In this document: piece after piece, positions 17,734-27,297 of the stretch
How positions within the stretch are numbered: position 1 is the first letter of the stretch
How the letters are laid out: every line of letters starts with the position of its first letter
From: Novipirellula aureliae
Lineage (GTDB): Bacteria; Planctomycetota; Planctomycetia; Pirellulales; Pirellulaceae
NCBI RefSeq assembly: GCF_007860185.1
Contig: NZ_SJPY01000004.1
Coordinates: 248,001-312,000, forward strand
Reading direction: 5' to 3'
Length of the DNA: 64,000 bases
Notes under the pieces: generated by a model
What the model was told of the DNA's origin: nothing
The model's database searches: none
Seen by the model: the letters and a program-made list of their open reading frames with translations, nothing else
Program-made: the position numbers and the translations under genes

Positions 17734-18162
17734 TCAATCGTTCATCCCAGGATCACGACGATTTTGTTTCTTCTGTGAATTTTCTCGTTTGTGATTCAGT
17801 CGACGCAGTTTGCTTCCATAAGACGGTTTGGTCGCTTTTCGCGGTTTGGGCGGGAATTCGCATTCCTTTAACATGTCGCACAATCGCTTTTTTACATCGG
17901 TCAAATTGCGACTTTGGTCTCGATACTTTTCGCTATGTAAAACAAATTCGCCATCGCGATTGATGCGGTTGCCATATCTCGCCTTCAATCGCCGCCGCCA
18001 TCCCGCATTCAATCCTTCGGCTTCAGCCATCGACCAATGCAAAATGACTTTTGAATTGACTTTGTTGACATTCTGACCGCCGGGACCGCTGCTACGGGCC
18101 GCCGAGAATGTCAATTCCGCGGCGGGGAGAGTCAGTCGTGAATTGACGATTAAATCGCTCAT
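17734..18162 (-). CDS. arfB: Alternative ribosome-rescue factor ArfB (peptidyl-tRNA hydrolase)
   Basis: 142 residues, the length of E. coli ArfB/YaeJ (140). The class I release-factor GGQ motif is at residues 28-30 in 'SSGPGGQNVNKVNSKV', and the C-terminus is a Lys/Arg-rich tail from about 105 that in ArfB inserts in the empty mRNA channel. It lacks the codon-recognition domains of RF1/RF2. It should hydrolyse peptidyl-tRNA on ribosomes stalled without a stop codon. Start ATG at 18162. Located upstream of the UVR-motif gene on the same strand; no functional link is evident. Confidence 0.95.
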   Translation of the reverse strand: MSDLIVNSRLTLPAAELTFSAARSSGPGGQNVNKVNSKVILHWSMAEAEGLNAGWRRRLKARYGNRINRDGEFVLHSEKYRDQSRNLTDVKKRLCDMLKECEFPPKPRKATKPSYGSKLRRLNHKRENSQKKQNRRDPGMND

Positions 18163-18301
18163 GGTTTTGTTGGTTTTTTTTAGGCTGGATCTAGATGTAG
18201 ATACTTGCAGGGTAATGACGATGTGTCGACCCGGGAAGTTCGCGATGCACCCATTCTCACGCCGATCGGGGAGCAGAGTGACATTGACAGCAAAGATTTC
18301 T

Positions 18302-18351
18302 CCCCAAAAAAATCGGCAGGAAAATGGAGGTTCCCGTGAAAAATTTTGGGG
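18302..18351. repeat. Inverted repeat CCCCAAAA / TTTTGGGG
   Basis: Eight-base perfect arms at 18302-18309 and 18344-18351 with a 34-base spacer, in the divergent gap between arfB (minus) and the hypothetical gene at 18452 (plus). It could be an operator or a cruciform; nothing else is seen in the 289-base gap. Confidence 0.5.
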
Positions 18352-18451
18352 GCAGTGACCAGACTTGTCCGCCGGTCTGCGATTCTAGCCGTGTCGCCCG
18401 GCAGTAACGGTGCGATTGAATTTCACAACCCTAATCACGGACGAACCTCCC

Positions 18452-18838
18452 ATGCCAAAGTATTACGTGCAATGCGGACCCATTGAAACCGTTCTCGACT
18501 CGGATTCCCCCTCAACGGCTGCCGTCAACGCTCTCGATGCCGCCCTGCAAAATCATCTTTGGATTTACGACGATTGCGGACTAAGCGAAAGGGACTGTAA
18601 AACTCACCTAATGCTCGAAGCCCTGCTCCATTTTGATCCATCCATCCAAGTTAGCGAACAAGGCTTTGACCGCGCAGACGCGATTCAAATCGGTACCCCT
18701 GAAACGGTTGAAGCGTGGCACTGCTTGATGGTCTCTCTAAAACGTCTTTTTGTCGCCGCTGGATTGACCACTCGCACCATGTCGTCGATTGGGGCAACCG
18801 CGACGATTGAGTGCCATTCCCCAAGGTTACCACGCTAA
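18452..18838 (+). CDS. Conserved-type hypothetical protein
   Basis: 128 residues from ATG at 18452 (GTG at 18410 is a longer in-frame option without better support). No signal peptide, membrane segment or catalytic motif that I recognise. The protein is acidic in its first half and contains 'HLWIYDDCGLSERDCKTHLM' around residue 38-57 and a 'VEAWHCLMVSLKRLF' helix. The composition and third-base pattern look like a real gene. It is isolated: divergent from arfB, and the short tandem repeat begins exactly at its stop codon. Function unknown. Confidence 0.6.
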   Translation: MPKYYVQCGPIETVLDSDSPSTAAVNALDAALQNHLWIYDDCGLSERDCKTHLMLEALLHFDPSIQVSEQGFDRADAIQIGTPETVEAWHCLMVSLKRLFVAAGLTTRTMSSIGATATIECHSPRLPR

Positions 18839-18970
18839 AAGCCCAGAATTGGCACACAAAAATCCCCGAAATACCACATGGAAATCCCAGATTACCTTAT
18901 GAAAAGCCCGAATTGCCACGCGAAAAGCCCGAATTGCCACGCGAAAAGCCCAGAATTGGCACGCGAAACG
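18838..18970. repeat. Short 21-23-bp tandem repeat array
   Basis: About six units with the consensus AAAAGCCCGAATTGCCACGCG. The two at 18902-18922 and 18923-18943 are identical; the next (18944-18965) and the first (18838-18859) carry AGAATTGGCAC; the second and third are degenerate. There is no unique spacer between units, so it is not a CRISPR array. The rest of the gap to 19156 has no gene. Confidence 0.75.
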
Positions 18971-19156
18971 TTGTGTCCGGTAGGCTGGGTTTGGGTCATG
19001 TCGCGCCAAGGGACGCAGGCGGGGTATGGACTTTGCCGCTTGGCTCTCCCATCCGAAAACGTCTTCAGTCTGTGGGGGGATGGGGGGAGGAATAGGGTAA
19101 AGCCAGTCGGTGGAAGCCTTCCGCTCGAAGAGCAGAGCGACACGGGTCGTTCTAGC

Positions 19157-19633
19157 CTACGAGATTCGCATGTACATCACTTGGTGAGGGCCGGCGTCGG
19201 GGATTTCAAACTCAACCGGATGAACGGTTAAACCTTGTTTTCTATAAAAGCCGATCGCCCCGACTCGGGCATTGCACCACATCCAATCGGCGTGGCGTCT
19301 GCGGCATTCCGCGATGCACGCCCTTAGCACGGCCTCCCCAAATCGTTGCCCGCGGAATGCTTCATCGGTTGCCATTCCGCGAAGCTGATACGGGCGTTGT
19401 GCGTCAAACAACCCAAATCGCTGCTCCGGTTGCAGCATGACCGAAGCGATACAAACCAATGAGTCGCTCGGGAGCTTTTCCTCGGCGGGCTCGGCTGTTG
19501 CGAATGCCCCGATATGAAACGAGGTTTCGGCTTCATCCCCGGAGAAATGTGCTTCCGCAGCGAGGCGACCCGGTCGCAAGACTCGCTGCCGGAGCGGTAG
19601 CGTTTCAAAAGCGGTAATGAAACGGATGTTCAT
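19157..19633 (-). CDS. GNAT-family N-acetyltransferase
   Basis: 158 residues from ATG at 19633; the open frame extends further upstream but without similarity. The acetyl-CoA-binding core is visible: 'YQLRGMATDEAFRGQRFGEA' (motif A with the RGQRxGxA pyrophosphate loop) followed by 'AIGFYRKQGL' (motif B) and a C-terminal beta strand. Substrate cannot be deduced. The start lies 234 bases from the divergent RND gene, with a 16-bp palindrome between. Confidence 0.85.
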   Translation of the reverse strand: MNIRFITAFETLPLRQRVLRPGRLAAEAHFSGDEAETSFHIGAFATAEPAEEKLPSDSLVCIASVMLQPEQRFGLFDAQRPYQLRGMATDEAFRGQRFGEAVLRACIAECRRRHADWMWCNARVGAIGFYRKQGLTVHPVEFEIPDAGPHQVMYMRIS

Positions 19634-19707
19634 TGGTGTTTTGCTTGGGTTGGAGAACGGTGGGACAAAACGGAGATTGGAAGCCTGCGACAACGGTAGA
19701 GATGGCA

Positions 19708-19723
19708 ACGGTATAGATACCGT
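19708..19723. promoter_or_regulatory. 16-bp palindrome in a divergent promoter region
   Basis: ACGGTAT-AG-ATACCGT is a perfect palindrome between the divergent GNAT and RND genes. A second smaller one, TTTGC (19820-19824) / GCAAA (19829-19833), lies 35 bases before the RND start. Position fits an operator for one or both genes; no regulator is encoded next to it. Confidence 0.5.
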
Positions 19724-19867
19724 AATTAGCAAATTAGGACGACCGAGATGGATGAATTTAGTGGACACGGCTAATCTGAGTAGACCAAACATTGATCGAT
19801 TGTTAGCCTTATGACGATATTTGCAATCGCAAACTGAAGTCATTCTGTATTTGAAAGACACCGATTC

Positions 19868-22800
19868 ATGAACGCCCCATTCTTAGAGCGACGCAGCCCG
19901 CTAAGGGTCGCCTATGCGCTGTTGATCTTGATGGCGTTCTTTTTTTTGATCCCTTCGATCTTTCGTGCGGCTCGCCTCAGTTTGGGCGAAAAACAGAATA
20001 ACGTAAAAGATTGGTTGCCGAGCGATTTTCCGGAGACCGCCGAGCTGAATTGGTTTGCCGATCATTTCGTTGGCGAAAGTTTCGTGCTGGCGACTTGGGA
20101 GGGATGCACGAGCGGCGACCAGCGATTGCAGTTACTCGAGCAAAAACTGCGGCACGAATCGGATAGCTACGATCCCACCGGTAAATTATCGCGAGCCGAT
20201 GCCGAAGCTTATCTCGCTGCAAAAGAACTCGGCGAAAAGCTCGAACTTTTATCGACAGGAAACCAGTTTGATAATTGGGGTGGCAAACAAGAGAAATGGG
20301 TCCGGTCCTCGGATGGGCTATGGTATTACATCACTCCCGACGGACGGTTCTATCGCTGGGAGGAGTCGCTGACGGGACCCGCTTCCCTGATCCGTTCGAT
20401 CAAACGCTCGCTGGGGGCCTACACGCTCGATGGAACCTTCGTCACAGCTTTCGGCCAGGGGCGTGCGGAGGATGAAATCAATCCGTTTCACAATGATCCG
20501 ACATTGATTTGTGCCCCCTTGTTTCATACGGTGCAAACCGGCGATTCAATTGCGAGTGAATTATCGGCGGAAGGGGCCGCGCTTTGGCCGATCGATTTGA
20601 CCGAGGAATCACGCCGACCGCTGCTGGCACGTCGTGAGGCAATGAAACGGCTGACGGGAACCCTGTTTGCACCAGCGGTTCCGCACGAATTCTCTTGGAC
20701 ACCTGAGGCGTTTTATGAGGAAGTTCCCGAGGATCGACGCGGTTCTCTGCCTGAAACCTTTAAACCGCTCGTCCAAAACACGCTCGATCGTATTTTAGAA
20801 GATCAGTACGACGGGTCGCTCGAAAAATTAAAATTCGCGACCACCGACGAGAAGGCTGACGTTTGGTACGAGGTCTTTGATTCAGTGGGGGTTACACCAC
20901 CGCCCCGGTTAACCTGCGTGTTGGTGACCCTAACCGACGTGGCTCAGAAGAATTTACCTTACGTGCTCGGGCGAGGCGTTGCGGGAGGGCCGCGAGGTCG
21001 ACTGCTGCAATTGGCTCGTGAATCCGGTGTCGCTCCGGCTCCCCCACCTTCGCTTGCTCCCCCACCGTTTAATCGCCAACCAGCCGAAACGATCGCAGGG
21101 GTTCCGGCGCTTCACCTTGGTGGTCCGCCGGTCGACAATTTGGCGATCGATGAAGAGGGGACCGTCACGCTTATCCGATTGCTCGGCTACAGTCTTCTGC
21201 TGGGCGTCGTGCTGTCGTACCTGTGTTTTTATAGCATTCGAATTACGATCATGGTGTTTGTGGTCGGCGGAAGTTCGGCGATGCTAAGTATGGCGACGGT
21301 TTGGTGGACAGGCGGAAAAGTCGATGCGATTTTGATGAGCATGCCGTCACTCGTTTACGTCTTGGGCCTTAGCGGTGCCATCCATGTCGTCAACTATTAC
21401 CATGATGAAGTCCGCAGTCACGGCGCCCGCGGTGCCGCCGGACGGGCGATTCGGCACGCTCTTTTGCCCTGTACGCTTGCGTCGGTAACCACCGCGATCG
21501 GACTCGTTTCGCTATTCACCAGCAACTTGGCTCCGATTAGTAACTTTGGTTTGTATGCCGCGATCGGTGTGATGACGACTCTCGGTATTTTGTTCTCCTA
21601 CTTGCCCGCTGCACTGCAAACGTTTCCACCCACATTTGGTGACGGGCCGAGTGCGGATGTCGACGCGCAGCAAAAGCCAGCCCAGGAATTGGCCGTGCAG
21701 AGCCAGTTCGCTGAGGCTTGGGCATCGTTTGGACGTTGGGTCACGTCGCACCATGTGTTGGTGGCGTCTTGTTGCTTTGCGGCACTGTTTTTGGGAACCA
21801 TTGGGCTCCGGCATATCAAGACGTCGGTTCAACTTTTGAAGCTGTTCGATCCACAATCCCGAATCATTCGTGATTACGCCTGGCTAGAAGATCATTTCGG
21901 GAAATTGGTACCGATGGAAATGATCGTGCGAATACCGAGCATGCCACAAACGGAGGAGGATCCGAAGTTAGCGGCGAAACCCCTACCGATCGAATCGCTC
22001 AATATGCTCGAGCGTGCTGAGGTGGTGAATCGAATCAGCAAAGTGGTGCGTCGGACGCTCGGTGAAACGGGAACCGATGTGGTTGGCCAAACGGTTAGTA
22101 GCGATACGTTTTTGCCTCCGTTGCCAGCGCCGAGTAATTCCTACGATTTGGTGCGATCGAAGTTTAATCGCGACCTGTTGTCGTCACGTGAAGCGCTTCT
22201 GGGCAGCGATTACGTTCGCATTGAAAAGGAAGGTCCATTTGCTGGGAGTGAGCTATGGCGAGTCAGTCTTCGCGTTGGAGCATTGTCCGATGTCGACTAC
22301 GGACATTTTATTACGACACTACGGGTCGCCGTCGAACCGGTGTTAAGAGCCTATGATACCCGCGAAGCGATTTTGCAATCGTTGACCCTTGATGAGAACG
22401 CCCAACCGATTCCGATATCAGGAAAAGATCGCGTCTTGATCGTCGGCCGCTCACGCCCTAAATCGCTCGATGAAGCAAAACTACTATCGGAGGATCATGA
22501 AACGATTCTGATAGAGAATATCTATCTCTCGACGCTTGAAGAGCTACTGCAGGGCGAGCGGATCAAGCGGCCCTCTTGGATCGACCCATCGGCTGCCGAC
22601 TCGCCAATCGAGATGGGGAGCGAGCGATGGAACAAAGCCATTGCGGCTGTCGATGCAGTCGTGTGGGTTGGCGACGAGTCGCTGGACGCATCGATGACGA
22701 AGTCGGCCAAGCGCTGGATCGATGCACGGGCGATTTTTGAAAAGCCGGTTGCTCCAATTTTGGCGGATGGAAACATCCCCGATGTTGAAAACTCCGGATC

Positions 22801-23602
22801 AATGCAAGTCATCTACACGGGCGTCATTCCCGTCGTCTACAAAGCTCAACGGACGTTGTTGTTCAGTTTGCTTGAGTCGATTGCATTGGCGTTCGTGTTG
22901 ATTGCAGGTGTGATGGCGATGCTGCTCAATCCAGGTCGTTTCCCGTTCTCGTGGCTTTCACCTCGGAATCTCGGTTTCGGGATGTTGGCGGGTGCGGTCG
23001 CGATGATTCCCAACATGTTTCCGGTTCTGATGGTGTTTGGAATCATGTGTCATTTCGATATCGCCATTGACATCGGGACCATGATGACTGCCTCGGTTGC
23101 GATGGGCGTTGCGGTTGATGATACGATCCACTTCTTGTCGTGGTTCCGCCAGAATTTGGATGCGGGTCTTAGCCGTGTCGAAGCGGTGATCGAAACCTAC
23201 CGCCGCGTGGGACCCGCGATGACGCAAACAACGATCGTGGGCGGTCTGGGTTTGTTCGTGTTCGCGTTATCAACCTTCACGCCGACTCAGCGATTTGGGA
23301 CCTTGATGTTGGTGATGTTGTTGGCCGCCCTAATCGGAGACTTGGTGCTACTGCCTGCTCTCCTGGCTGGCCCGCTTGGGAAAGTTTTCAAACCGCGGAC
23401 GCCCGTCGGGACGATGAAAAAAACCGATTTAGATGGCGAGGTGATTGAAGAGCCTTCAAGTCCTAGCGAGCTGGGAAATGGGCAAAATGTTCGGCAAGAA
23501 GAGGAGCAAGACCCGCCCCATGCGTCAGAGGAGGCTCCCGTCTTGAAAGTCCATCGTCCTCCCGGACGCATCGATGCCCCGCATGGAGTGCCGCGGAAGT
23601 AG
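19868..23602 (+). CDS. RND/MMPL-family membrane exporter
   Basis: 1244 residues. One N-terminal membrane helix (~17-35), a large periplasmic domain (~40-430), then a five- to six-helix bundle (~440-590), a second periplasmic domain and a second bundle (~995-1170), the duplicated RND plan. Typical stretches are 'VGGSSAMLSMATVWW', 'SLVYVLGLSGAIHVVNYYHDE' and 'SVAMGVAVDDTIHFLSWF', the latter with the Asp pair used for proton relay in MMPL/HAE families. The second periplasmic domain contains an extra alpha/beta segment (~870-965, from 'RVLIVGRSRP' to 'KPVAPILADGN'). The C-terminal ~70 residues are acidic and cytoplasmic. Substrate unknown; lipid or hydrophobic compound export is the family's usual role. 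Followed by the LptD-like gene, suggesting envelope biogenesis. Confidence 0.9.
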   Translation: MNAPFLERRSPLRVAYALLILMAFFFLIPSIFRAARLSLGEKQNNVKDWLPSDFPETAELNWFADHFVGESFVLATWEGCTSGDQRLQLLEQKLRHESDSYDPTGKLSRADAEAYLAAKELGEKLELLSTGNQFDNWGGKQEKWVRSSDGLWYYITPDGRFYRWEESLTGPASLIRSIKRSLGAYTLDGTFVTAFGQGRAEDEINPFHNDPTLICAPLFHTVQTGDSIASELSAEGAALWPIDLTEESRRPLLARREAMKRLTGTLFAPAVPHEFSWTPEAFYEEVPEDRRGSLPETFKPLVQNTLDRILEDQYDGSLEKLKFATTDEKADVWYEVFDSVGVTPPPRLTCVLVTLTDVAQKNLPYVLGRGVAGGPRGRLLQLARESGVAPAPPPSLAPPPFNRQPAETIAGVPALHLGGPPVDNLAIDEEGTVTLIRLLGYSLLLGVVLSYLCFYSIRITIMVFVVGGSSAMLSMATVWWTGGKVDAILMSMPSLVYVLGLSGAIHVVNYYHDEVRSHGARGAAGRAIRHALLPCTLASVTTAIGLVSLFTSNLAPISNFGLYAAIGVMTTLGILFSYLPAALQTFPPTFGDGPSADVDAQQKPAQELAVQSQFAEAWASFGRWVTSHHVLVASCCFAALFLGTIGLRHIKTSVQLLKLFDPQSRIIRDYAWLEDHFGKLVPMEMIVRIPSMPQTEEDPKLAAKPLPIESLNMLERAEVVNRISKVVRRTLGETGTDVVGQTVSSDTFLPPLPAPSNSYDLVRSKFNRDLLSSREALLGSDYVRIEKEGPFAGSELWRVSLRVGALSDVDYGHFITTLRVAVEPVLRAYDTREAILQSLTLDENAQPIPISGKDRVLIVGRSRPKSLDEAKLLSEDHETILIENIYLSTLEELLQGERIKRPSWIDPSAADSPIEMGSERWNKAIAAVDAVVWVGDESLDASMTKSAKRWIDARAIFEKPVAPILADGNIPDVENSGSMQVIYTGVIPVVYKAQRTLLFSLLESIALAFVLIAGVMAMLLNPGRFPFSWLSPRNLGFGMLAGAVAMIPNMFPVLMVFGIMCHFDIAIDIGTMMTASVAMGVAVDDTIHFLSWFRQNLDAGLSRVEAVIETYRRVGPAMTQTTIVGGLGLFVFALSTFTPTQRFGTLMLVMLLAALIGDLVLLPALLAGPLGKVFKPRTPVGTMKKTDLDGEVIEEPSSPSELGNGQNVRQEEEQDPPHASEEAPVLKVHRPPGRIDAPHGVPRK

Positions 23603-23635
23603 GGGATATTGAACGCGGAAGGCTCGATTTCCGAC

Positions 23636-23662
23636 CCTCCCCCAAGCTTCGCTTGAGGGAGG
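23636..23662. repeat. Hairpin with TTC/GAA loop after the RND gene
   Basis: Arms 23636-23647 and 23651-23662 pair at 11 of 12 positions around the loop TTC. On the minus strand the tip reads GCGAAGC, a DNA mini-hairpin known to be exceptionally stable. It lies 33 bases after the RND stop and is followed by a moderately T-rich run, so it may act as a terminator for that gene. The rest of the gap to 23949 shows no gene. Confidence 0.6.
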
Positions 23663-23949
23663 TTGTATGTTGTTAGCCATGTTGCACTGAAAAGCGGCAC
23701 GACCTCTTCGCCTGGAGGGGGAAGTGACAGCAACCAATAACTTCCAGGCCATCGGTTGCTAGGTCTACTGTTTCACGCAACGTATCGGACGTTTCACGCA
23801 AGAATTTTTTGTTTTTCGCGTCCTATCTCGCTGTTTGAGCGCGATTTCTCGGTTGTGATCGTTTGAGTTGGATTCGTATACTTCGACCAACTCTGACACG
23901 AAGGGAATCGATCGAATTGGTTGGCAACGAAGCCACCGCCGCTAAACGA

Positions 23950-26900
23950 ATGACGAGGAAAACGCCCAACTGGCCACGCCTCGCCGCTACCGTTGCGCCC
24001 CGATTTCGCCGCGTTTTCACGACGTTCTTGCTGCTTTTCGTCCTCGGCTCGGTCGCTGACGGACAACAGCAACCGTCCGTGGTTAGCCCTGATGTGGTTA
24101 GCCCTGATCCCGTCCGCGTTAGCGGCGATGTTATCTACCGCTGGCAAATCGGTTCGGCCGATGCGTCGCTATTAGAAGGGGACTGTATCCTCGAACACCG
24201 AGGCGAGCGATTGAATGCGGCTTCGATTTTGTTGCTCGTAAGTGGCGATATTGGTCGAGTCTCGACGGAAGTAATTGTCGACGGCGTCCGGCTGGCAGAT
24301 GGCTCGGTATCGCAGCCTCGTCGCTTGAACTTTGTGACCTTGGCCGACCCCGAGATTCAAGCACCACTTTATCGTGGAAAACCCGACCATCCTCCGCTGC
24401 TCTTAAAATATCTGAAACCCAAGCGTTTGGGAGCCACTTCGGTATTCACTCCCACCAGTGGTTACGGTGCGGTTCGTCCCGTTCAATTCAGTGCGCCCCC
24501 GCTCGAAGCCCCTCCCTTCGAGGCCCCTCCTTTCGAAGCCCCTCCTTTCGAAGCCCGTCCCTTTGAAGGGACTCCCTTCGACGAGATGGATTTGGACGCT
24601 TCGACCTACCAGCCGATTCAAACGCCTAAGCAGCAAGTTCTCGATCCTCCGACGCAGAATCGACCGCTGACCCCCGAGATCATTCCGCCTTCTGAGAAAC
24701 GGATGCTGGATGAGGGTATGATTGGTGACTTGCCGTCACCGGTCGTCTCCTCCGCTTCACCCCCCGACTCACTTGGCGAGTTTTCGGCGCCACCGATCAC
24801 GTTATCCGATGGAGCGACTACCGGCGGATTTCAGTTTTTCGTGGGTGGGGGGAGTCGTAGCGTCGAAGTGCTCAAGCGAGACTCATTGATGCCGCCGCAG
24901 ATCGAGACCTCCAACCGTCCCGAAACCGGGGAAACGGTGGTGGTTGCCCGTGGCGGCGTCACGATGTTGGTCCGTGATGTCTCGGCACAGATGCCAGGCG
25001 GCGACGTGATGCAGCTTGGCACCATCTCACTGTCCGCGGACCGGATCGTGGCATGGCTGCCGTTGGTGACCAATATGTTCAACGGGACGACTTCGTTTGA
25101 TCAAGCCGATGGCGAGATTTACCTTGAAGGCAATATCGTTTTCCGGCAAGGTGAACGCGTCATCTATGCCGAGTCGATGTACTACAATGTCGCTCGTGAA
25201 ACCGGTGTGGTGCTGGATGCTGAAACCATTGCCACGGTTCCCAACTATCAAGGCATCGTGCGGCTGAAGGCCGATATGATGCAGCAAATCGGACGAGGCA
25301 ATTTTGTCGCTTTCGATGCTGCCATGACGACAAGTCGAATGGGCGTTCCACGCTACTGGCTACAGAGTGAACGACTGCAATTGACCGACCGCAATGGCAC
25401 GGTTACCGATCCAATCACGGGTGTCACCTCGATACGTAAAGATCCATTCGTCAGTAGCCGCGATAACTTTGTCTACTTTGGCGGCGTTCCCATTCTGTAC
25501 TGGCCAACCTTTTCGACGTCGCTTCGTGATCCAACCCTCTATGTCAGCGATGTTGCGTTCGGAAACGACAGTATTTTTGGGACGCAATTGTTGCTCGATT
25601 TTAACTTGCTGCAAATCCTTGGAATCGATGATCCCCCCAGTGGCGTGAAGTGGGAATTGTCGACGGACTACCTTAGCAAGCGTGGTCCGGCAATCGGAAC
25701 ACTGCTGAGCTACCAGGTCCCTGGTATGTTCGGTGCCCCAGGGAACACGAGTGGGCTACTCGATGCTTGGGTTATCGATGATAAGGGAACCGATACACTC
25801 GGACCCAATCGTAAAAATTTACAGCCCGAAGTGACGACGCGGGGCCAGGTGCTGTTTCGTCACCGACAGCAAACCGCAGGCGGATACGAATTTATCGCCG
25901 AGTTTGGTTGGCTTAGTGACCGCAATTTCTTGGATCAGTATTTCGAAAACGAATGGGACCAAGACAAAAATCGTGACACGGACCTTCGGCTTCGTCGCTA
26001 CGTTGACAACAACTTGTTCGAGCTTTCGGCCAAGGCTCAAGTAAACGATTTTTACGAGGAAACAGAGCAGCTTCCCGCTTTCGATCATTATCTGATTGGC
26101 GGTTCCCCGTTCGCCAATCTACTGACTTGGTCCGCTCACAATCATCTGAGCTATACGAAACTAAACGTCGCCGATCCCCCCGAAGATCCTGCCGAAGCGG
26201 CAGCGCAAACGACGCTACCGGGCGAGTACAATCGCGCAGGCATCATTGCTCGCACACGCCAAGAAGTTGCGCTGCCAATCCAAACAGGACCGGTGAAGAT
26301 CGTCCCCTACCTCTCGGGTGAAGCCGCCCACTATGGCGAAGCGGTCGACGGCGATCCGCTAACACGGTTGCTCGGACAAGGAGGCGTTCGTGCTTCCCTA
26401 CCGATGTCTCGCGTCGATCCAACGATCGAAAGTAGTCTGTTAAACCTTCGCGGCTTGGCGCACAAACTCGATTGGACGGTTGACTACTTTTATGCGGACA
26501 GCAACGCCAACTTTGAAGAACTGCCGCTCTACGATCCTCTCGACGATCATGCGCAGCAGCAATTTCGCCGCCGCTTTATCGTCAGCGACTATGGTGGCAC
26601 ATTGCCCGAGCGTTTTGATCCACGAACGTACGCACTGCGACAGGGAACACAGAAGTATGTGACCAGCGGCAGTGATGTGATCGCTGACGATTTGCAGCAG
26701 GTTCGATTGGGGCTGAATCAACGGTTTCAGACCAAGCGTGGTTTGCCAGGTCGGGAACGAATCGTCGATGTTTTTCAATTCGACACCGACGTGTTGCTAT
26801 TCCCCGAAGCCGATCGCGATAACTTTGGCGAAACGGTCGGCCCGGCGACCTACGATATGGCCTACCACATCGGCGATCGCGTTAGCTTGCTGAGTGATGG

Positions 26901-27297
26901 CTATTTTGATCTCTTCGATTCAGGCCTACGATCAATGAGCTTGGGGGTTCGTTCCAGTCGACCCGGAGTCGGCGATATTTACCTTGGCCTCTTGTCACTC
27001 GAAGGGCCGGTCAGCAGCACCGTTTTCCGGAGCACCGTTGACATGCGTTTGAACGAGAAGTGGATTTGGTCTTCGGGAACCATGTACGACTTCGGCGATG
27101 CTGGCAACATTGGTCAATCGTTTGCCCTGACGCGGATCGGCGAATCGTTGCTGATTCGAATGGGCATCAATGTGGACAGCGGTCGTGACAACGTCGGCTT
27201 TGGGTTCACGATCGAACCACGGTTTTGGCCATCACCACGACTCGGTCAAATTGGTGGCCAATTGATCCCGCCGCCTGGCGTCGAAGGATTGGAGTAA
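23950..27297 (+). CDS. LptD/OstA-like outer-membrane assembly protein
   Basis: About 1115 residues from ATG at 23950 (a TTG at 23863 would add 29). Signal-like segment 'FTTFLLLFVLGSVADG' follows a basic start. A long N-terminal region includes a tandem Pro-Phe-Glu repeat (24496-24580). The middle (~350-480) resembles the OstA/LptA beta-jellyroll ('ADRIVAWLP', 'DGEIYLEGNIVFRQGERVIYA'), then 'FVYFGGVPILYWPTF', the LptD signature that begins the C-terminal beta-barrel. LptD inserts LPS into the outer leaflet of the outer membrane. Length exceeds proteobacterial LptD (~780). The barrel region is poorly conserved, so the exact cargo in this lineage is inferred. Its stop overlaps the next start (TAATG). 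Confidence 0.85.
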   Translation: MTRKTPNWPRLAATVAPRFRRVFTTFLLLFVLGSVADGQQQPSVVSPDVVSPDPVRVSGDVIYRWQIGSADASLLEGDCILEHRGERLNAASILLLVSGDIGRVSTEVIVDGVRLADGSVSQPRRLNFVTLADPEIQAPLYRGKPDHPPLLLKYLKPKRLGATSVFTPTSGYGAVRPVQFSAPPLEAPPFEAPPFEAPPFEARPFEGTPFDEMDLDASTYQPIQTPKQQVLDPPTQNRPLTPEIIPPSEKRMLDEGMIGDLPSPVVSSASPPDSLGEFSAPPITLSDGATTGGFQFFVGGGSRSVEVLKRDSLMPPQIETSNRPETGETVVVARGGVTMLVRDVSAQMPGGDVMQLGTISLSADRIVAWLPLVTNMFNGTTSFDQADGEIYLEGNIVFRQGERVIYAESMYYNVARETGVVLDAETIATVPNYQGIVRLKADMMQQIGRGNFVAFDAAMTTSRMGVPRYWLQSERLQLTDRNGTVTDPITGVTSIRKDPFVSSRDNFVYFGGVPILYWPTFSTSLRDPTLYVSDVAFGNDSIFGTQLLLDFNLLQILGIDDPPSGVKWELSTDYLSKRGPAIGTLLSYQVPGMFGAPGNTSGLLDAWVIDDKGTDTLGPNRKNLQPEVTTRGQVLFRHRQQTAGGYEFIAEFGWLSDRNFLDQYFENEWDQDKNRDTDLRLRRYVDNNLFELSAKAQVNDFYEETEQLPAFDHYLIGGSPFANLLTWSAHNHLSYTKLNVADPPEDPAEAAAQTTLPGEYNRAGIIARTRQEVALPIQTGPVKIVPYLSGEAAHYGEAVDGDPLTRLLGQGGVRASLPMSRVDPTIESSLLNLRGLAHKLDWTVDYFYADSNANFEELPLYDPLDDHAQQQFRRRFIVSDYGGTLPERFDPRTYALRQGTQKYVTSGSDVIADDLQQVRLGLNQRFQTKRGLPGRERIVDVFQFDTDVLLFPEADRDNFGETVGPATYDMAYHIGDRVSLLSDGYFDLFDSGLRSMSLGVRSSRPGVGDIYLGLLSLEGPVSSTVFRSTVDMRLNEKWIWSSGTMYDFGDAGNIGQSFALTRIGESLLIRMGINVDSGRDNVGFGFTIEPRFWPSPRLGQIGGQLIPPPGVEGLE
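24496..24580 (+). repeat. 15-bp coding tandem repeats (APPFE units)
   Basis: Five to six units encode the run Pro-Pro-(Leu/Phe)-Glu-Ala and variants ('APPFEAPPFEAPPFEARPFE') in the N-terminal linker of the LptD-like protein. Units differ by few bases. Likely an expandable spacer between the signal region and the folded domain. Confidence 0.8.

Noticed and set aside
18838-18970. CRISPR array
   Set aside because: Units abut each other without spacers and no cas gene is present.
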